A stretch of 64,000 nt of DNA from an uncultured Pseudomonadales bacterium (GTDB taxonomy: Bacteria > Pseudomonadota > Gammaproteobacteria > Pseudomonadales > Balneatricaceae): NCBI GenBank assembly GCA_943787595.1, contig CALSNA010000001.1:62001-126000 (forward strand), written 5' to 3'. The translations under genes and the position numbers were made by a program. The notes beneath the pieces are model-generated. The model saw only the letters and a program-made list of their open reading frames with translations. It was not told where the DNA came from and did not search any database. Of the stretch, positions 63,331 through 64,000 are shown one piece after another; position 1 is the stretch's first letter, and the number at the start of each line of letters is the position of its first letter.

Positions 63331-63725
63331 AAATTAAAGTAGAACAATTCTGTTTATTTTCGGCATCACGTACAAAAAAATTTGTAGTATCGATTAAACT
63401 TTGATGTTTTAAAATAGCTCTGGACGACTCTGACCTTAGCAATTTTATCATTGCTAAGGTCAGAGTCGATTAGATTACTTGTGGTATGGTGGTAACTAGG
63501 TATGATTATGTTCCACATCCTGATGTCTCTAATATGGCCACAATATAATGCAAAGTGATTATCAAAACTTCAGATGCTGATTGTGAACAATAGCTTGAAT
63601 CAATTTTTACATTGTATAATTTAATTAATGCATGATGTCTTTAATTACCTACGCTGAAGTCTCTTCGAAAAATGTCGTGATCCAAGCTGGGATAAAGTGA
63701 AATTGATTGAACCCGTATTTAACAG
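63331..63725. other. Spacer before tsaE, no complete gene
   Basis: No frame of 60 codons. It holds the 18-bp hairpin listed next. A short frame, [19 protein letters not shown] (about 63668-63724), ends right at the tsaE start and may be the tail of a lost gene. Confidence 0.45.
63425..63468. repeat. 18-bp perfect inverted repeat
   Basis: CGACTCTGACCTTAGCAA (63425-63442), loop TTTTATCA, TTGCTAAGGTCAGAGTCG (63451-63468). There is no T-run after it on the plus strand, so it is not a standard terminator. It is longer than chance hairpins and may be a binding site, an IS-derived repeat or an RNA stem. Confidence 0.8.
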
Positions 63726-64000
63726 ATGATGAATAAGAATTTTGAAACGGCATTTTTTATCGCCACTGAAACAGCGATGTTAGATGTTGGTAGATGTTTA
63801 GGCGCAGCTGTTCAGCAAGTTGGCCAAGGGGGAATAATTTTCCTAAGGGGCGACTTGGGAGCCGGTAAAACAACTCTCTGTCGTGGTATCCTGCGTTATT
63901 TTGGAGTCCGATCAGCAGTCAAGAGCCCGACTTATACTCTAGTGGAGTCCTATCAGTTCGCAAATCAAACAGTCAATCATTTTGACCTGTATCGGTTAGC
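63726..64000 (+). CDS. tsaE: tRNA threonylcarbamoyladenosine biosynthesis protein TsaE (3' end outside window)
   Basis: P-loop ATPase partner of TsaB-TsaD in t6A synthesis. The first 91 residues are in the window: [18 protein letters not shown] (Walker A), [12 protein letters not shown] and HFDLYRL, all diagnostic. Start at ATG 63726 or the following ATG 63729. The pseudomonad order is queG-nnr-tsaE; here an IS remnant stands in the nnr position. Confidence 0.93.
   Translation, partial: MMNKNFETAFFIATETAMLDVGRCLGAAVQQVGQGGIIFLRGDLGAGKTTLCRGILRYFGVRSAVKSPTYTLVESYQFANQTVNHFDLYRL

Overview
The window reads as a chromosome segment of a gammaproteobacterium with AT-leaning DNA. Protein sequences and gene order are closest to the Pseudomonas/Cellvibrio side of the class: hom-thrC behind xerD-dsbC, pst-phoU-phoB-phoR in one block, rpsF-rpsR-DUF2232-rplI-dnaB, and psd-rsgA-orn-queG...tsaE. 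This taxonomic guess is inference from recalled sequences; no search was run. The housekeeping genes look intact. The spaces between them hold decayed IS elements, a broken hexR and several long gene-free stretches, as expected of a lineage losing accessory functions, possibly a host-associated one.

Left part (1-13.2 kb): the 3' part of lipB, lipA (lipoate synthesis), ffh (SRP), the rpsP-rimM-trmD-rplS ribosome/tRNA operon, xerD, dsbC, a YdcF/ElyC-like membrane protein, hom and thrC (threonine branch), then a class I fumarase. A frameshifted, truncated hexR remnant follows on the minus strand. From 14 to 23 kb lies a full phosphate-starvation module: a Pho box in front of pstS, a candidate terminator after pstS, then pstC-pstA-pstB-phoU-phoB-phoR. 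PstC and PstA are the enlarged Pseudomonas-type permeases.

Accessory island (23.3-29.6 kb): a YhbQ-like GIY-YIG protein, a decayed IS3-type element abutting a second decayed IS, then AT-rich DNA carrying a nitrilase-superfamily amidase and a secreted parallel beta-helix protein with a carbohydrate-binding-like C-terminus. A strong terminator closes it. It is followed by an AT-rich region with a cluster of DnaA boxes, the probable oriC, directly upstream of mnmG-rsmG-parA-parB and the complete atpIBEFHAGDC operon, then glmU and glmS (UDP-GlcNAc synthesis).

Second accessory patch (45.7-48.6 kb, between glmS and dnaB): three related small helix-turn-helix-like proteins, a four-cysteine small protein with a 16-G homopolymer in its 3' end, an apparently truncated NTF2-like protein, and an apparently intact IS3-family element with an A-AAA-AAG frameshift signal. 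This is the least explained coding material in the window.

Right part (48.6-64 kb): dnaB, a 21-bp-stem terminator, rplI, a DUF2232 membrane protein, rpsR, and rpsF with a long low-complexity tail (all minus); a MATE transporter and a membrane-anchored J-domain protein (plus); rlmB and rnr, psd, rsgA (minus), orn (plus), queG (minus); an IS remnant where nnr would be expected in Pseudomonas; an 18-bp perfect hairpin; and the 5' part of tsaE running off the window.
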